The notes beneath the pieces are model-generated. The model was not told the DNA's origin, ran no database searches, and saw only the letters and a program-made list of their open reading frames with translations. A stretch of DNA of 64,000 bases from Blautia sp. (lineage in GTDB: Bacteria > Bacillota > Clostridia > Lachnospirales > Lachnospiraceae). Shown in pieces: positions 15,349 to 25,447 of this stretch. The translations under genes and the position numbers were made by a program. Where the stretch lies: NCBI GenBank assembly GCA_023667395.1, contig JAMPAC010000012.1, forward strand, positions 1 to 64,000, read 5' to 3'. Position 1 is the stretch's first letter. The number at the start of each line of letters is the position of its first letter.

Positions 15349-18300
15349 TCATTCCTCCAGCGTATCCCCCGCCAGTTCCGCCCAGAGTTCCTCATAAGAC
15401 CGCTCTTCCACCGGCTTCTCCCCCGCATATTCCGCAAACCGCCCCGTAATGCGATCCGGATCGTCCAGGTTCGCCAACAGCAGTTCCAGTTCATTCCGCA
15501 CCGCCACGCGGTCATGGATCAGGTAGGCAGGCGTGACCCGTCCCTGGAACGTGTCTTTCGGGTACTTCTTTCCCTCCACATCCATATAAACGCCCACATC
15601 CGCCACATGATACCTGACGGTCTGCTGTTCCTCCAGGATCCACGCCAGCAGGAAACGCCCACTATCCTGAAGCAGGACAATGTGTCTCCGCCTGCCCGCT
15701 TCTTTCCCGAAAGTCAACCGCAGTTTACGGAAACCGCCCTGCAAAAAGCCGGTCATCATCTGCTGCAGCCTCCCTCGTTTCAGCTGGTCGATCTCCAGAG
15801 CCTCCACACTGCCCTGCTCATCCACACGCACGGCAGAAGCAGGATACAGGAAGAAATAGAAAGGCGCATCCGCACGGTTATGGGCGCGTTCCATGGGGAA
15901 ATCCGCCAGAAGCTGCTTATCCAGATTATATTTGCTCCTCCCATGGAAAACATTGATGGCATGATCCCAGATACCGCCTGCCATGAAATCCACATTGCCA
16001 GACTGGCTGACCTGCCTGAAGATCACATCCAGCCGTCTCCTGATGCTGGAAAAACTGTGATGGATCACCAGGTTAAACAGCCTGCTTCGGCGGAAATCCA
16101 CGAAATATAAATCATCATTCTTCTTCCCAAACAATTCCGGCCTCTCCAGCAACGCAAAGGATTTCGCCCGGAAATCGTCAAAATACAGGCACACATATCC
16201 CTCGCTTCCTTTCAGGAACACCAGGGAACGCCATGCGCCGTAATCCTGTTCCTCACCCATGGGAAGTTCCGCTTTCCAGGAAAACTCCAACCGCTCCAGC
16301 AGGTCATTGGCATACCCCCTCAGCAGTTCCTCCAGCTTTTCCCTGGTGACAGCCTCCCCCAAAAGTTCCACAGGGCGGCTCCAGAGCGCCTGCGTGTCCC
16401 GGTCTCTGCTGACCATATGAAGATCGGGCGCTGCGTATACCGCATCCGGCAGGTTCACCAATTCGTCCATGGGCAGCCGGGACGGCCTTACGGTCTCCTC
16501 CAGCGCCTGCCTGGCCAACGCCGCAGCGCTTCCGGCGTCCTCTGTGTCGCCGATCTTACCATCTCTGAGCGGCCGTCTTCCGATGGGCAGCTGCTCAAAC
16601 AACAATAACGCCCCAGTCCTTTCTATCCACTCACAGACATAGAGATGCTCCGTGTCCTCGTCAAACAGTTCAAAGGGCAGTACGCTCTCCGGCGGCAGGG
16701 AACAGGCCTCCGGTACTTCTTCCTCCGGCGCTTCTTCCTCATCCCAGCCCATTCTCATACCTGCCTCCTCCGGCGTGGGCAGGCTGCACACCTGTCCTGC
16801 GAGACAACCGGCAATGGTCTCCCGGCCATCCTCCGGGGCGGCGGTGTCCCCCAGGCGGCGCAAAATCTCCCCTCGCACCGTCTCATATTGATCACGGGTT
16901 GCCACCGTCATAGGCAGGCAGAAAAAGAAAGCGTCCGTATCCGCCAGACCGACCACGCGCTCCCATTCCAGGCAGGGGCGGTACACCGGTTCCCGGTTCA
17001 GCAGAAATTCCATATAGCGCAAATGAAAACGGATTTCCAGAGAATCTCCCCCAAGGGTACACGTCACGGACTTGGGAATGATCTCCTCCCCCTTTACCTC
17101 CAGAAACTTCTTACTCCATTCCGACAGGTAGGGCAGTTCCCTGTTCAAATACTCCAACAGCCCCATGCCGAAGTCCGGATATCCTGCCTGATAAAAACCG
17201 GTATTCAGCCAGTGGCGGAAGAACGAACTGTTTTTCAGGGTCATGCCGCCCTTTGGCGCTTCCGCCTCCCGGTCTTTCTGCAGCCGGGCCGTTATTCTCT
17301 GACATTTCAGCATATCCCGGGCCCGCCTGATCACCCTCCCTGCACAGGGAGCGTCCTGATGCTCCTGATAAAAGGCGATGACTTTCTTCAGATAATAATC
17401 GCACCGATCCTCATTCACCCAGGTATGAAGCATCTCATTTTCCACAAAGCGGCGATCCAACAGGGCTTTCTGGAAATCTTCCCGGGCAAAAAAGTCATCC
17501 GTCTTTCGGGTATCCTCCTCCGTTGCCCGGGCATTCACGCCGCGAATCTTACAGGTACTGACCGCATAAGCATGAAACGCCCTTTTCAACTCCGCAAAAT
17601 TCTCCTGCGGCTGCCCTGACAGTTCCGGAAGCCTTTCCAGAACCATTTCCCGCATGGCGCCATACAAAATCTTCTCCCTGCCCATGACGGCGGTTTCCAG
17701 GTTCAGGTTCTGCCATGTGATGCGGTACAGTTCCTCCGGCAGCCCTTTTCTGCGGAGAAAATGGGTCATCAGCCGCAGCCCGGCAGGATGGCGCTCATAG
17801 TCCATATCCCCCCGCTGCTGGCACTTGTCGGTGATATAGATGGGAGCATAACGTCTGATGATCTGGCTGTATTCCCCCATATCCTGCTCGCTCCAGACAT
17901 TTTTCTCCGCCATGGCAAGCAGGATACGGTACTCCGTAAAACTGGTAAAAATCGCCAGTTCGTTGTCCTTTGGCTGCCTGGGCGCAGGCCCTTTCGTGGC
18001 AATCTCAAAGACAGCCTCCTGCCCTTCAAACTCTGCCCCCGGATGGATCCGAAACTGAAATTCCGTCCGCTGGGTTTTATCAGGATTCCTATAGACCTGA
18101 CGCTTCACCGTGAACTGATAAGCCACGCACAGCCAGTTTAAGAACTCCCGGTTCACCGGGTACTCTTTTTCCAGCCTGATTATATGCTCCAGAAACAGCG
18201 TAGTAAAACACCACTCCCAGGCCACATCCAAAAAAGCATCGGAGGTAAAATAATCCAACCATCTCTTGGAATCTTTCCGCTGTTTGCCGGTGTAGAGTTC

Positions 18301-18600
18301 CAGAAAGTTCTGGATGGCCGGATGACCCGCGTAAGGGTTAAAAACAGCCTCCTGCTTTAGGTCCTCCGCTGCTTCCCCGGTATCCGACCGCACAAAATCC
18401 GACCCATCGCCCGATCCTGCGAGATCATCCGATTCTCCCTCTGCATAAGCCAGCGCCACCTGATAAGCGTTCCGCAGTTCCATGAAACCAGCCGGATCCT
18501 CCTCCGGGTGGCATTCCAGTGTCCTCTGCGCATAGGCGTGCTTAATGGCCGGAACATCCTGTGTGGATTCCAGTCCCAAGATTGTCCAAATGCGGTTCAT
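15349..18600 (-). CDS. Giant J-domain protein
   Basis: 1083 residues. The first 55 residues form a J-domain (IWTILGLESTQDVPAIKHAY, ending in MELRNAYQVALAYA). J-domains recruit DnaK/Hsp70. The invariant HPD loop reads HPE here (CHPEEDP), which should weaken Hsp70 stimulation. The remaining 1000 residues are acidic, without membrane helices, and I recognise no domain in them. The protein is very large for a stand-alone J-protein. It is preceded on the same strand by a 34-residue Gly-rich ORF and a two-helix membrane protein, so a membrane-linked complex is possible. The start follows a GGGGGCATAA-type leader. Confidence 0.75.
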   Translation of the reverse strand: MNRIWTILGLESTQDVPAIKHAYAQRTLECHPEEDPAGFMELRNAYQVALAYAEGESDDLAGSGDGSDFVRSDTGEAAEDLKQEAVFNPYAGHPAIQNFLELYTGKQRKDSKRWLDYFTSDAFLDVAWEWCFTTLFLEHIIRLEKEYPVNREFLNWLCVAYQFTVKRQVYRNPDKTQRTEFQFRIHPGAEFEGQEAVFEIATKGPAPRQPKDNELAIFTSFTEYRILLAMAEKNVWSEQDMGEYSQIIRRYAPIYITDKCQQRGDMDYERHPAGLRLMTHFLRRKGLPEELYRITWQNLNLETAVMGREKILYGAMREMVLERLPELSGQPQENFAELKRAFHAYAVSTCKIRGVNARATEEDTRKTDDFFAREDFQKALLDRRFVENEMLHTWVNEDRCDYYLKKVIAFYQEHQDAPCAGRVIRRARDMLKCQRITARLQKDREAEAPKGGMTLKNSSFFRHWLNTGFYQAGYPDFGMGLLEYLNRELPYLSEWSKKFLEVKGEEIIPKSVTCTLGGDSLEIRFHLRYMEFLLNREPVYRPCLEWERVVGLADTDAFFFCLPMTVATRDQYETVRGEILRRLGDTAAPEDGRETIAGCLAGQVCSLPTPEEAGMRMGWDEEEAPEEEVPEACSLPPESVLPFELFDEDTEHLYVCEWIERTGALLLFEQLPIGRRPLRDGKIGDTEDAGSAAALARQALEETVRPSRLPMDELVNLPDAVYAAPDLHMVSRDRDTQALWSRPVELLGEAVTREKLEELLRGYANDLLERLEFSWKAELPMGEEQDYGAWRSLVFLKGSEGYVCLYFDDFRAKSFALLERPELFGKKNDDLYFVDFRRSRLFNLVIHHSFSSIRRRLDVIFRQVSQSGNVDFMAGGIWDHAINVFHGRSKYNLDKQLLADFPMERAHNRADAPFYFFLYPASAVRVDEQGSVEALEIDQLKRGRLQQMMTGFLQGGFRKLRLTFGKEAGRRRHIVLLQDSGRFLLAWILEEQQTVRYHVADVGVYMDVEGKKYPKDTFQGRVTPAYLIHDRVAVRNELELLLANLDDPDRITGRFAEYAGEKPVEERSYEELWAELAGDTLEE

Positions 18601-18686
18601 TTTATGCCCCCTTGCGTGCTTAAAGAAAGGTGTTTACACACCCTCTTACGCCTGCCACTCAATATTTGAAAATTTATTTTCAATCT

Positions 18687-18791
18687 TCAGTCCTCCATCG
18701 CCTTATTCCTATATTTCATCTTCCCCGGCTCATCACTCCAGTATCCACCTCCAGAGAATCCGCCTCCACCAAGGCTTTCAAACAATCCCAT
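18687..18791 (-). CDS. Small Gly-rich ORF, 34 residues
   Basis: Begins 12 nt after the stop of the upstream membrane-protein gene and ends 86 nt before the J-domain gene, same strand. The product starts MGLFESLGGGGFSGGGYWSD and ends EPGKMKYRNKAMED. GGAAG lies very close to the ATG, and AAGG overlaps the previous stop, so translation may be coupled. Position and non-random composition support a real small gene. Confidence 0.5.
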   Translation of the reverse strand: MGLFESLGGGGFSGGGYWSDEPGKMKYRNKAMED

Positions 18792-18803
18792 ACTTCCAAA
18801 AGC

Positions 18804-19502
18804 TTACCTTATTTCAATACCACTTTCCGCTAACAGTTCCATCACCTGCTCCCGGGTCTCTTCCTTAAAAAAGCCGTAGGCAATGTCCGGCAGTTCCGTG
18901 CCTGCGTTCCGGTTTTTACGATAGAAGCCGATGGTATGTAAGGTGAAGTTATAAACCGTCCTGGTCTTTGCCTGACGGGTTGTGGCCGTCTTCTGTTCCT
19001 CTCCCCTGCTGATCCAGGCAATATCTGACAACCGCACCAGAATGGAATAGGGAGAACTTCCCTCCAGGAACGCATAATGCGGCGTCATCACAAAACGTCC
19101 CGGCGTTCCCTTGGATCCCGGGCCGGTAATGGTATAGGAAACCTTATGTTTCTCGTCCGCCGCCAGCATCTCCTGAGCCAACTGCTCTTTTTCGCTCTCA
19201 CTGAAAGAAAGCTCCCGAACATTTCGCTCAATCTTTTTGGTATACCGACCGGCGCTCAGCCCCGGCAGCAGCGCCAGCAGATAGATCCCACAGATGACCG
19301 CGCCAAACATAAATCCCCCTAAAGCGCCATATAAAAGGTCTTCCGTGCTTCCTCCGCCCACGGCTGACAACCCGCCAAGCAGGATGGTCATGATCACCAG
19401 GATTAGGGGCGTTGTGATGCAAAGAGCCTGTTTGCGTATCTTTTTACAGTAAATGTCGATCCATTCCTTTTCTGACTGAAGCCATTTTTGATAAGTATCC
19501 AT
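18804..19502 (-). CDS. Two-helix membrane protein of unknown function
   Basis: 232 residues. Helices at about 28-48 (LCITTPLILVIMTILLGGL) and 62-84 (GALGGFMFGAVICGIYLLAL), then a soluble C-terminal domain of about 140 residues with a pattern like PH/YdbT folds (GRFVMTPHYAFLEG, ILVRLSDIAWISRGEE). The start follows GCGAGGAAATACAC. It heads the small-ORF/J-domain gene set, and a role in anchoring the J-protein is only inferred from order. Confidence 0.7.
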   Translation of the reverse strand: MDTYQKWLQSEKEWIDIYCKKIRKQALCITTPLILVIMTILLGGLSAVGGGSTEDLLYGALGGFMFGAVICGIYLLALLPGLSAGRYTKKIERNVRELSFSESEKEQLAQEMLAADEKHKVSYTITGPGSKGTPGRFVMTPHYAFLEGSSPYSILVRLSDIAWISRGEEQKTATTRQAKTRTVYNFTLHTIGFYRKNRNAGTELPDIAYGFFKEETREQVMELLAESGIEIR

Positions 19503-19621
19503 GTGTATTTCCTCGCTTTCTCTGCCATCCCCGGACGATACCAGCGGACGTGTGATGTTTTATCTATTTATATAGCACAAATATGCTGATATGTCCACTG
19601 ATTTGACGGTGGATTGGTGCT

Positions 19622-19840
19622 GAGGGGACGGCGGAGACGTACTGCCCTGTTCTGTGCGGACGGAGCAACGCAGTGCTGAACTAACTGCCAACTACGACTA
19701 CGGAACTGTCGCGAAGACATGCGCCAGTTCCTATGGCGCGAATTGCGTCTTCGCGCCATAGTCTCCGTAGGCAGTGGATTTCATCCCTGCTAAATGCGCT
19801 CCCCAAAGTCCGCTCAGAACAGGGCAGCACGTCTCCGCCT
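19622..19840 (+). mobile_element. M-family MITE-like palindromic element, copy M1
   Basis: About 215 bp whose ends are inverted repeats of about 32 bp (GGCGGAGACGTACTGCCCTG at the left; GCACGTCTCCGCC at the right). The inside has further hairpins and no ORF. Related copies are M2 (inverted, 20053-20234) and M3 (30725-30914). Together with M2 it fills most of an 870-bp gene-free gap. The 210 bp between M1 and M2 holds no gene I can support. Confidence 0.75.
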
Positions 19841-20052
19841 GATTCCTGAAAGTTTTCCTATGGGAAGGGATAAGCCTAACCTACAGGATTGAGGGTATAT
19901 TTTCTGATAATCTGCAGCGTGCAGGATTCTGCTGCGCTGATCCTTGTATACTGCAGGTTGTGGAAAAGTATCATATAGCTGCCTGAATGATTTACTTGCA
20001 TAGGGACTGTTGAAAGCAGCCTGTATTTCTTTCAAAAAATCTGCGGATATCA

Positions 20053-20234
20053 GGCGGCGGCATGCAGTTCTGTTCTGAGCGGACTTTGGGGGACGCACTT
20101 AGCGGAGATGAAATCCACTGCCAACTCCGACTAGCACGCGAACGTCCCATTCGCGTGCTAGTCGGAGTTGGCAGTTAGTTCAGCACCGCGTTGTCCCGTC
20201 CGCACAGAACAGGACTGCATGACGCCGCCGTCCC
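20053..20234 (-). mobile_element. M-family MITE-like element, copy M2 (inverted)
   Basis: Same terminal motifs as M1 in opposite orientation. At its centre is a perfect 26-bp stem (20117-20142 with 20150-20175) and a 7-nt loop CGTCCCA. The stem contains CTAGCACGCGAA/TTCGCGTGCTAG. No coding capacity. Confidence 0.75.
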
Positions 20235-20286
20235 ATCAGCCATAAACCTGAACGGTCACGCGCCACCCCCGCCCCTATCCTTTCGT

Positions 20287-20322
20287 GTAGAAAAGCGCCC
20301 CAAAAAACAGGAGCGCTTTCTT
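20287..20322 (-). terminator. glgCD terminator
   Basis: Minus-strand stem AAAGCGCTCC / GGGGCGCTTT followed by TTTCT. It lies about 55-90 bp past the glgD stop. Confidence 0.7.
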
Positions 20323-20374
20323 TCATTTCCAATATCCAATTCACTTCAATCCACAGGAAAGATACCCCTATACC

Positions 20375-21517
20375 TTAAACCATCTGATGTTTCCCTATAT
20401 AAACCGGGAAAGTATCCGTGCCTTTCATGGACTTTCCAGCGGAAACCGTTACATTCTTGTCCATCACCAGATACTCGATATCAGCCCCTGCCTCGATCAC
20501 GACATCCTGCATCAGGATACAATTCTTAACTTTCGCGCCCTTTGCAACCTTGACGCCACGGAACAGGATACTGTCTTCCACTTCGCCCTCGATCACGCAG
20601 CCGTCAGCCACCATCACATTCTGCACCTTCGCACCCTCAATGTATCTGGTGGGATTGTCGTCACGGATCTTGGTGTAAATCTGCTGCCCGGAGAACAGCG
20701 CATCCAGGTTATGATCGTCCAGAAGCCGCATATTCTCATCAAAGTAACTCTTCATATCGCAGATACGCGCCACATATCCGTCGTATTTGTACGCCTGGAT
20801 ATTCAGCTTGTTCAGCTGCGGCATCAGAACGTCACGCTCAAAATAAACCTGTCCGCGAACAGAAGACGTGTTGATCAGGTCGATCAGCATCTCACGCTCT
20901 ATCACAAACATATTCATGGAGAAATTCTGGATGCCCGTCTTCTTGGAATTCACATAAATCTGTGTGACACGTCCGTTGTCAATACCCAGCGTATAATAAT
21001 ATGCCAGACCGTTGTCCTCGTTCTTCATCATGCCTTCCGGAAGTTCCTGCTCGTTATAAGCCATGGTAACATCCGCGCCGCTCTCAATGTGCGCTTTGAT
21101 CATGGCGTTGAAATCAAAGTTCAGCACGATGTTGGTATCGGTCATCACCACATATTTTTCCTTCTGGTTCCTCAGGAAACCAAGGATGCTCGCCACCGCG
21201 CCCACGCGCCCCACATAAGGCTTCACGCCTTTCTCCACAAAGGGCGGGAAAATATGCAGGCCGCCGTTCTTGCGAACCAGATCCCACTCGCGGCCGGATC
21301 CCAGATGATCCATCAGGGAATGGTAATTATTGTTCACCATGACCGCGATATTGTCGATATCACAATTTGCCATACTGGACAGAATAAAGTCGATCAGACG
21401 GTAACGGCTGGCAAAGGGGATGGAAGCCATCAAACGCACGTTTACCAGATCGGGAACCAATGCGTCGTAACTATTGGGGAATATGATACCAAGTGCACTT
21501 GTGTTTGAATTCAGCAT
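20375..21517 (-). CDS. glgD: Glucose-1-phosphate adenylyltransferase-like subunit GlgD
   Basis: 380 residues. Nucleotidyltransferase fold at the N-terminus ([20 protein letters not shown]) and a left-handed beta-helix of hexapeptide repeats at the C-terminus ([19 protein letters not shown]). The G-rich nucleotide loop of GlgC (GGQGSRL) is absent and reads NSYDALVPD instead. This is the hallmark of the non-catalytic GlgD partner that modulates GlgC in Firmicutes glycogen synthesis. The start overlaps the glgC stop by 7 bp (ATGCTGA), so translation is coupled. Confidence 0.92.
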   Translation of the reverse strand: MLNSNTSALGIIFPNSYDALVPDLVNVRLMASIPFASRYRLIDFILSSMANCDIDNIAVMVNNNYHSLMDHLGSGREWDLVRKNGGLHIFPPFVEKGVKPYVGRVGAVASILGFLRNQKEKYVVMTDTNIVLNFDFNAMIKAHIESGADVTMAYNEQELPEGMMKNEDNGLAYYYTLGIDNGRVTQIYVNSKKTGIQNFSMNMFVIEREMLIDLINTSSVRGQVYFERDVLMPQLNKLNIQAYKYDGYVARICDMKSYFDENMRLLDDHNLDALFSGQQIYTKIRDDNPTRYIEGAKVQNVMVADGCVIEGEVEDSILFRGVKVAKGAKVKNCILMQDVVIEAGADIEYLVMDKNVTVSAGKSMKGTDTFPVYIGKHQMV

Positions 21518-22719
21518 GCTTCTTCACCGCCTTCCACGTTTTTCCTCACCATGGCTTTGGGGCCTACTTTCGCATTATCCCCGATGGTAACGCCCTCGCC
21601 GATGGTGGCTACACCGTTTTCATCCTCCGTAGGCATTGCGCCCACTACGGCATTCTCGCCGACGGTGACATTCTCCGCCACAATACAATGCTTCACGACA
21701 GCTCCGGACTTGATGACCGTGCCGCCCATCACTACCGCGTCCTCTACCACAGCGCCTTCTTCCACCCTGACGCCTGCGAAGAGAATGGAATGCTTTACCG
21801 TACCCTTGATGCGACAGCCGTCCGTAACCATGGCATTCTCCACCACGGCGCCTGCGCTGATCTTATGTCCGGTCATACCGCTGTTACGGCTGTATATCTT
21901 CCAGTCCTCGTCGAAGAGGTTGATCCCGCTGTGCTCAGGATCCAGGATCTCCATGTTAGCTTCCCACAGGGAAGAAATGGTTCCCACATCTTTCCAGTAA
22001 CCGTCAAAATGATACGCGTACATCCTGCGGTTATCCTTAAGAAGATTGGGGATGATGTTGTTGCCGAAGTCGTTCTCGGAGTTGGGATCCGCCTCATCCT
22101 CCTCCAGATATTTCTTCAGAATATCCCAGTTGAAAATGTAGATACCCATGGAAGCCAGGTTGGACTTGGGATTCTTGGGCTTCTCCTGGAATTCCGTGAT
22201 CCTGTCGTCCCCATCCGCCACCATCAGGCCGAAACGGGAAGCCTCCTCCCAGGGAACCTCCATCACGGCCACGCTGAATTCCGCGTTCTTTTCCTTATGG
22301 AACTTCAGGAAGTCGCTGTAATCCTGCTTGCAGATCTGGTCACCTGACAGGATGATGACATACTCCGGATCGTACCGCTCGATAAAGGAAATATTCTGGT
22401 AGATCGCGTTCGCCGTTCCCTTGTACCAGTCGGATCCGCTGGCTTTCTGATAGGGCGGCAGGACATGTACGCCTCCGTAAAGGCGATCCAGATCCCAGGG
22501 CTGTCCATTTCCGATATACTCATTCAGAACCAGGGGCTGGTACTGGGTCAGGATACCTACCGTGTCAATCCCCGAATTAACACAGTTTGACAACGGGAAG
22601 TCAATAATGCGATATTTCCCGCCAAACGGAACTGCCGGCTTCGCAAGCTTCTCGGTCAGCGCGTACAGACGGGAGCCCTGTCCACCGGCCAAAAGCATTG
22701 CAATCATTTCTTTTGCCAT
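21511..22719 (-). CDS. glgC: Glucose-1-phosphate adenylyltransferase GlgC
   Basis: About 402 residues from ATG 22719, which follows TAGGAGGGTATACT; an upstream in-frame extension lacks a ribosome site. It makes ADP-glucose from ATP and glucose-1-phosphate, the first committed step of glycogen synthesis. The motifs are [34 protein letters not shown] and [14 protein letters not shown], and a C-terminal beta-helix follows. A minus-strand TATAAT lies about 35 bp upstream. Glycogen synthase and branching enzyme are not in the window. Confidence 0.95.
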   Translation of the reverse strand: MAKEMIAMLLAGGQGSRLYALTEKLAKPAVPFGGKYRIIDFPLSNCVNSGIDTVGILTQYQPLVLNEYIGNGQPWDLDRLYGGVHVLPPYQKASGSDWYKGTANAIYQNISFIERYDPEYVIILSGDQICKQDYSDFLKFHKEKNAEFSVAVMEVPWEEASRFGLMVADGDDRITEFQEKPKNPKSNLASMGIYIFNWDILKKYLEEDEADPNSENDFGNNIIPNLLKDNRRMYAYHFDGYWKDVGTISSLWEANMEILDPEHSGINLFDEDWKIYSRNSGMTGHKISAGAVVENAMVTDGCRIKGTVKHSILFAGVRVEEGAVVEDAVVMGGTVIKSGAVVKHCIVAENVTVGENAVVGAMPTEDENGVATIGEGVTIGDNAKVGPKAMVRKNVEGGEEAC

Positions 22720-22815
22720 AGTATACCCTCCTAAATTATATTCTTGTTTACAATTATACCATAATCTGCCACTACATGTATAGGAAATCATTCCAAAAAT
22801 TCAGACAAAAAACAG

Positions 22816-23685
22816 TCAATCTGCCAGTTCCACCAACTCATATTCCCTGCTGCCCACGCCCAGGTCAGCCGCCGCCTCAACGGTATGCACACCGTTCTTG
22901 GACTCGATCCTCTCCAGCAGATGATCCCGGCCGGGATCCTTGGATGCGTAGACCAGATCAAGGCAAGCCTGATCCAGCGCCACGGGATCCGTGGAGGAAA
23001 GGATGCCGATATCCGCAATGGCAGGATCTTCCGCCACGGCGCAGCAGTCGCAGTCCACGGACATATTTTTCATCACATTGATGAAAACGATATTCTCTCC
23101 GAAATGATCCACGATTGTCTTGCTGGCGTCCGCCATGGACTCCAGGAACGAATCATGATCCGAGGTCCAGAAAGCGTCCACATCGCCCACACCGTGAATA
23201 TACGCTTTTCCGTGGGAAGAAGCCAGCCCGATGGAAATATTCTTCAGGGCGCCGCCGAATCCGCCCATGGGATGCCCCTTGAAATGGGACAATACCAGCA
23301 TGGAATCATAATTGTTCAGGTTCACGCCCACGAAATTCTTCTGAATCTTCTTGCCTTCGGGCACCGCCAGTTCGATCTCCCCGTCTGCGTCCAGAATGTC
23401 CACATCCGCGATCCCCGTCCAGCCGTGGAGTTTCATGGTCTCCCAATGAGCCTGGGTGGTATTCCTCTGTCCCTCATACGCGGTATTGCACTCTACGATG
23501 GTTCCCTGCACATGATCGATGACCGGCTTCATAAAGTCGGGGCGCAGGAAATTCTGGTTCCCCACCTCGCCGGAATGCAGCTTTATCGCCACCTTTCCGG
23601 GAAGTTCTACCCCCATAGCCTCATACATCCTGATCATCGCCTGGGGCGTGATCTCTTTCGTAAAGTAAACTTTTGCCTTTGACAT
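22816..23685 (-). CDS. DUF362 domain protein
   Basis: 289 residues. The DUF362 core is clear: VAIKLHSGEVGNQNFLRPDF, VECNTAYEGQRNTTQAHW, LSHFKGHPMGGFGGALKNIS and a Cys cluster VDCDCCAVAEDP. Many DUF362 proteins carry a separate ferredoxin domain; none is present here. The family is thought to be redox-linked, and the function is unproven. The start follows GGAGGGCCGATATGTC. It is transcribed with the zinc-ribbon genes upstream or independently; no promoter is obvious. Confidence 0.85.
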   Translation of the reverse strand: MSKAKVYFTKEITPQAMIRMYEAMGVELPGKVAIKLHSGEVGNQNFLRPDFMKPVIDHVQGTIVECNTAYEGQRNTTQAHWETMKLHGWTGIADVDILDADGEIELAVPEGKKIQKNFVGVNLNNYDSMLVLSHFKGHPMGGFGGALKNISIGLASSHGKAYIHGVGDVDAFWTSDHDSFLESMADASKTIVDHFGENIVFINVMKNMSVDCDCCAVAEDPAIADIGILSSTDPVALDQACLDLVYASKDPGRDHLLERIESKNGVHTVEAAADLGVGSREYELVELAD

Positions 23686-23708
23686 ATCGGCCCTCCTGTT
23701 CAGATATC

Positions 23709-24137
23709 TTATTGCAGTTTATTGCCACAGCTGGTACAGAACGCGGCTCCCTCCTCATATTTGGCGCCGCACTTGGGACATATGCCCTGGGTTTTCATTT
23801 CCTCCAAAAAGAGAGGTTCCAGCTTCTCACCGCACTTGTTACAGAATGCGCTGTCCAGGGGCAGGATATACCCGCACTTCTCACATTTGCGCTGTCCCTG
23901 CACCGCAAGCTTACGCTTCTCATAGAAATCGATCTTCTTTTCGATCACGGTGATGTCCGTGGCGCTTTCCTCATAAGGGGAACCTGCCAGGTCTTCCGGC
24001 TTGTTGTTGTACAGGAACATTAAGCCGATCTGCTTCAGACGCTCATCCTTCCGCTGCTCCAGCGCCGCAATCTCTTTCTCACATGCCGCCACTTCCGGGG
24101 GAACTGTTACTTCCACTTTCTTCTCAAATAGTGCCAT
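23709..24137 (-). CDS. Double zinc-ribbon protein with N-terminal coiled coil
   Basis: 142 residues. Residues 15-80 form a charged helix-rich segment (EKEIAALEQRKDERLKQIGL). Two zinc ribbons follow: CEKCGYILPLDSAFCNKCG and CPKCGAKYEEGAAFCTSCG, each with two CxxC knuckles. No membrane helix. Probably a protein- or nucleic-acid-binding adaptor. It is one of three zinc-ribbon proteins in this 7-kb stretch. Confidence 0.8.
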   Translation of the reverse strand: MALFEKKVEVTVPPEVAACEKEIAALEQRKDERLKQIGLMFLYNNKPEDLAGSPYEESATDITVIEKKIDFYEKRKLAVQGQRKCEKCGYILPLDSAFCNKCGEKLEPLFLEEMKTQGICPKCGAKYEEGAAFCTSCGNKLQ

Positions 24138-24232
24138 CTTTTTTCCTCCTGTTTTTTATCTGGATCCTTTCAGGTTTTCTGAAACCAGGATTCCGTCCTC
24201 TTAATGTATATGCATCTTCCGCCTGCCCTTTC

Positions 24233-25315
24233 TCAGGCCGCACGCATTTTTTCAGGTTTACCCGCATCCTTCCCTAGCAGCGTCACCAACAGATAGGCCG
24301 CTGCGCTTATCACTCCCGCCACGGCAAGAACGATTCCCAGCGTTACGCTCGTTCTCTGAACCGGCGCGAACAACAGTCTCCAGAATTTAAGCCCCAATGC
24401 CAGGCTGCCGTTTATCTTTTCCGCCAGGGAATCCACAATAAATATACTTATGATCAAATCCACCGCCCCTACGGAAAACAGACTGATCCCCAGATAGAGG
24501 AAGCCTTTCAGCTTCTTTCCCTGCACCAGGAAGATACCGACTGCCAACGCAAGCGCAACAATCAATAGCAATACAAGCATCCAGTAAGAAAACATGTTTT
24601 TGATCATGGAGAACATCCCGGGATTGTCATGCCGGTATTCGGAAAGATCCGTGTTCTCCAGCAGGTCCTCATCCTCTATGATCTCAACCAGATAAGCAAG
24701 ATCGTCGTCCGTCAGATGTACGTCGGTAATGGCATATATGGCATCGTTATTTTTTTTCTTTCCCAGCAGGCTTTTCAGTTCGTCGGCTTCAATAACGCCA
24801 TCCCCGGTAGCATAAAACAGATCTCGGACATAATCATTCACCTTTTCCACCGCGAAGTCCCTGATAAATTCCTCTTTCAGAATCTTCTTGACCTGATCTT
24901 CACTCCAGGGAATTGGGAAGATATGCCCTGCATACTCGCTGATATATTCGGCCAGCTTCATATCCTCGTCATCGTCCGTCAGGAAGCCGACTTCAATCTT
25001 TGAAAGATCCACCTCTTCCACCACGCCGTCGATGACTTTCTCGCTGGTCACATGCCGTACCAGATAAATAACGCTGATCCAGATGCCCAACAGCGCGATC
25101 AACACGCAGAATACAATGGGCAGCACCGTGCCCAGGTTCCCGCCTGCCGCCTTTTTCCCAGACACGCCGTCTGCAGACGCCTCCGCCGGTCTCATCGGCA
25201 ACGGCTGAACGGGCGCTGCCGGAACCGGAGCCGCCGCCCCCTCTATCCCATGCCCGCATTTAGGGCAAAACGTCACGTTTTCCGGAATCTGATTTCCACA
25301 TTCTTCACAAAACAT
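24233..25315 (-). CDS. Zinc-ribbon membrane protein with several helices
   Basis: 360 residues. N-terminal ribbon CEECGNQIPENVTFCPKCG, a Pro/Ala linker, a helix at about 63-88 (VLPIVFCVLIALLGIWISVI), an acidic soluble domain of about 140 residues, then three or four helices ending with LLVTLLGKD. The cytosolic ribbon plus an external acidic domain resembles the larger 28519-30387 protein. Function unknown. Confidence 0.75.
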   Translation of the reverse strand: MFCEECGNQIPENVTFCPKCGHGIEGAAAPVPAAPVQPLPMRPAEASADGVSGKKAAGGNLGTVLPIVFCVLIALLGIWISVIYLVRHVTSEKVIDGVVEEVDLSKIEVGFLTDDDEDMKLAEYISEYAGHIFPIPWSEDQVKKILKEEFIRDFAVEKVNDYVRDLFYATGDGVIEADELKSLLGKKKNNDAIYAITDVHLTDDDLAYLVEIIEDEDLLENTDLSEYRHDNPGMFSMIKNMFSYWMLVLLLIVALALAVGIFLVQGKKLKGFLYLGISLFSVGAVDLIISIFIVDSLAEKINGSLALGLKFWRLLFAPVQRTSVTLGIVLAVAGVISAAAYLLVTLLGKDAGKPEKMRAA

Positions 25316-25447
25316 TTTTATCCTCCTTATCCCTCACTATACACAAAAAAGCTGTTTCACGAAAGCACGATCATAAATTGTCTTTCTGCAAAACAGCCTG
25401 CATGAACCAGAACTCTGTATTCATTATAATGACATTCGCTCCTCCTG

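Noticed and set aside
15192..15515. 107-codon minus-strand ORF with many Trp and Arg
   Set aside because: Out-of-frame reading of the J-domain gene 3' end.
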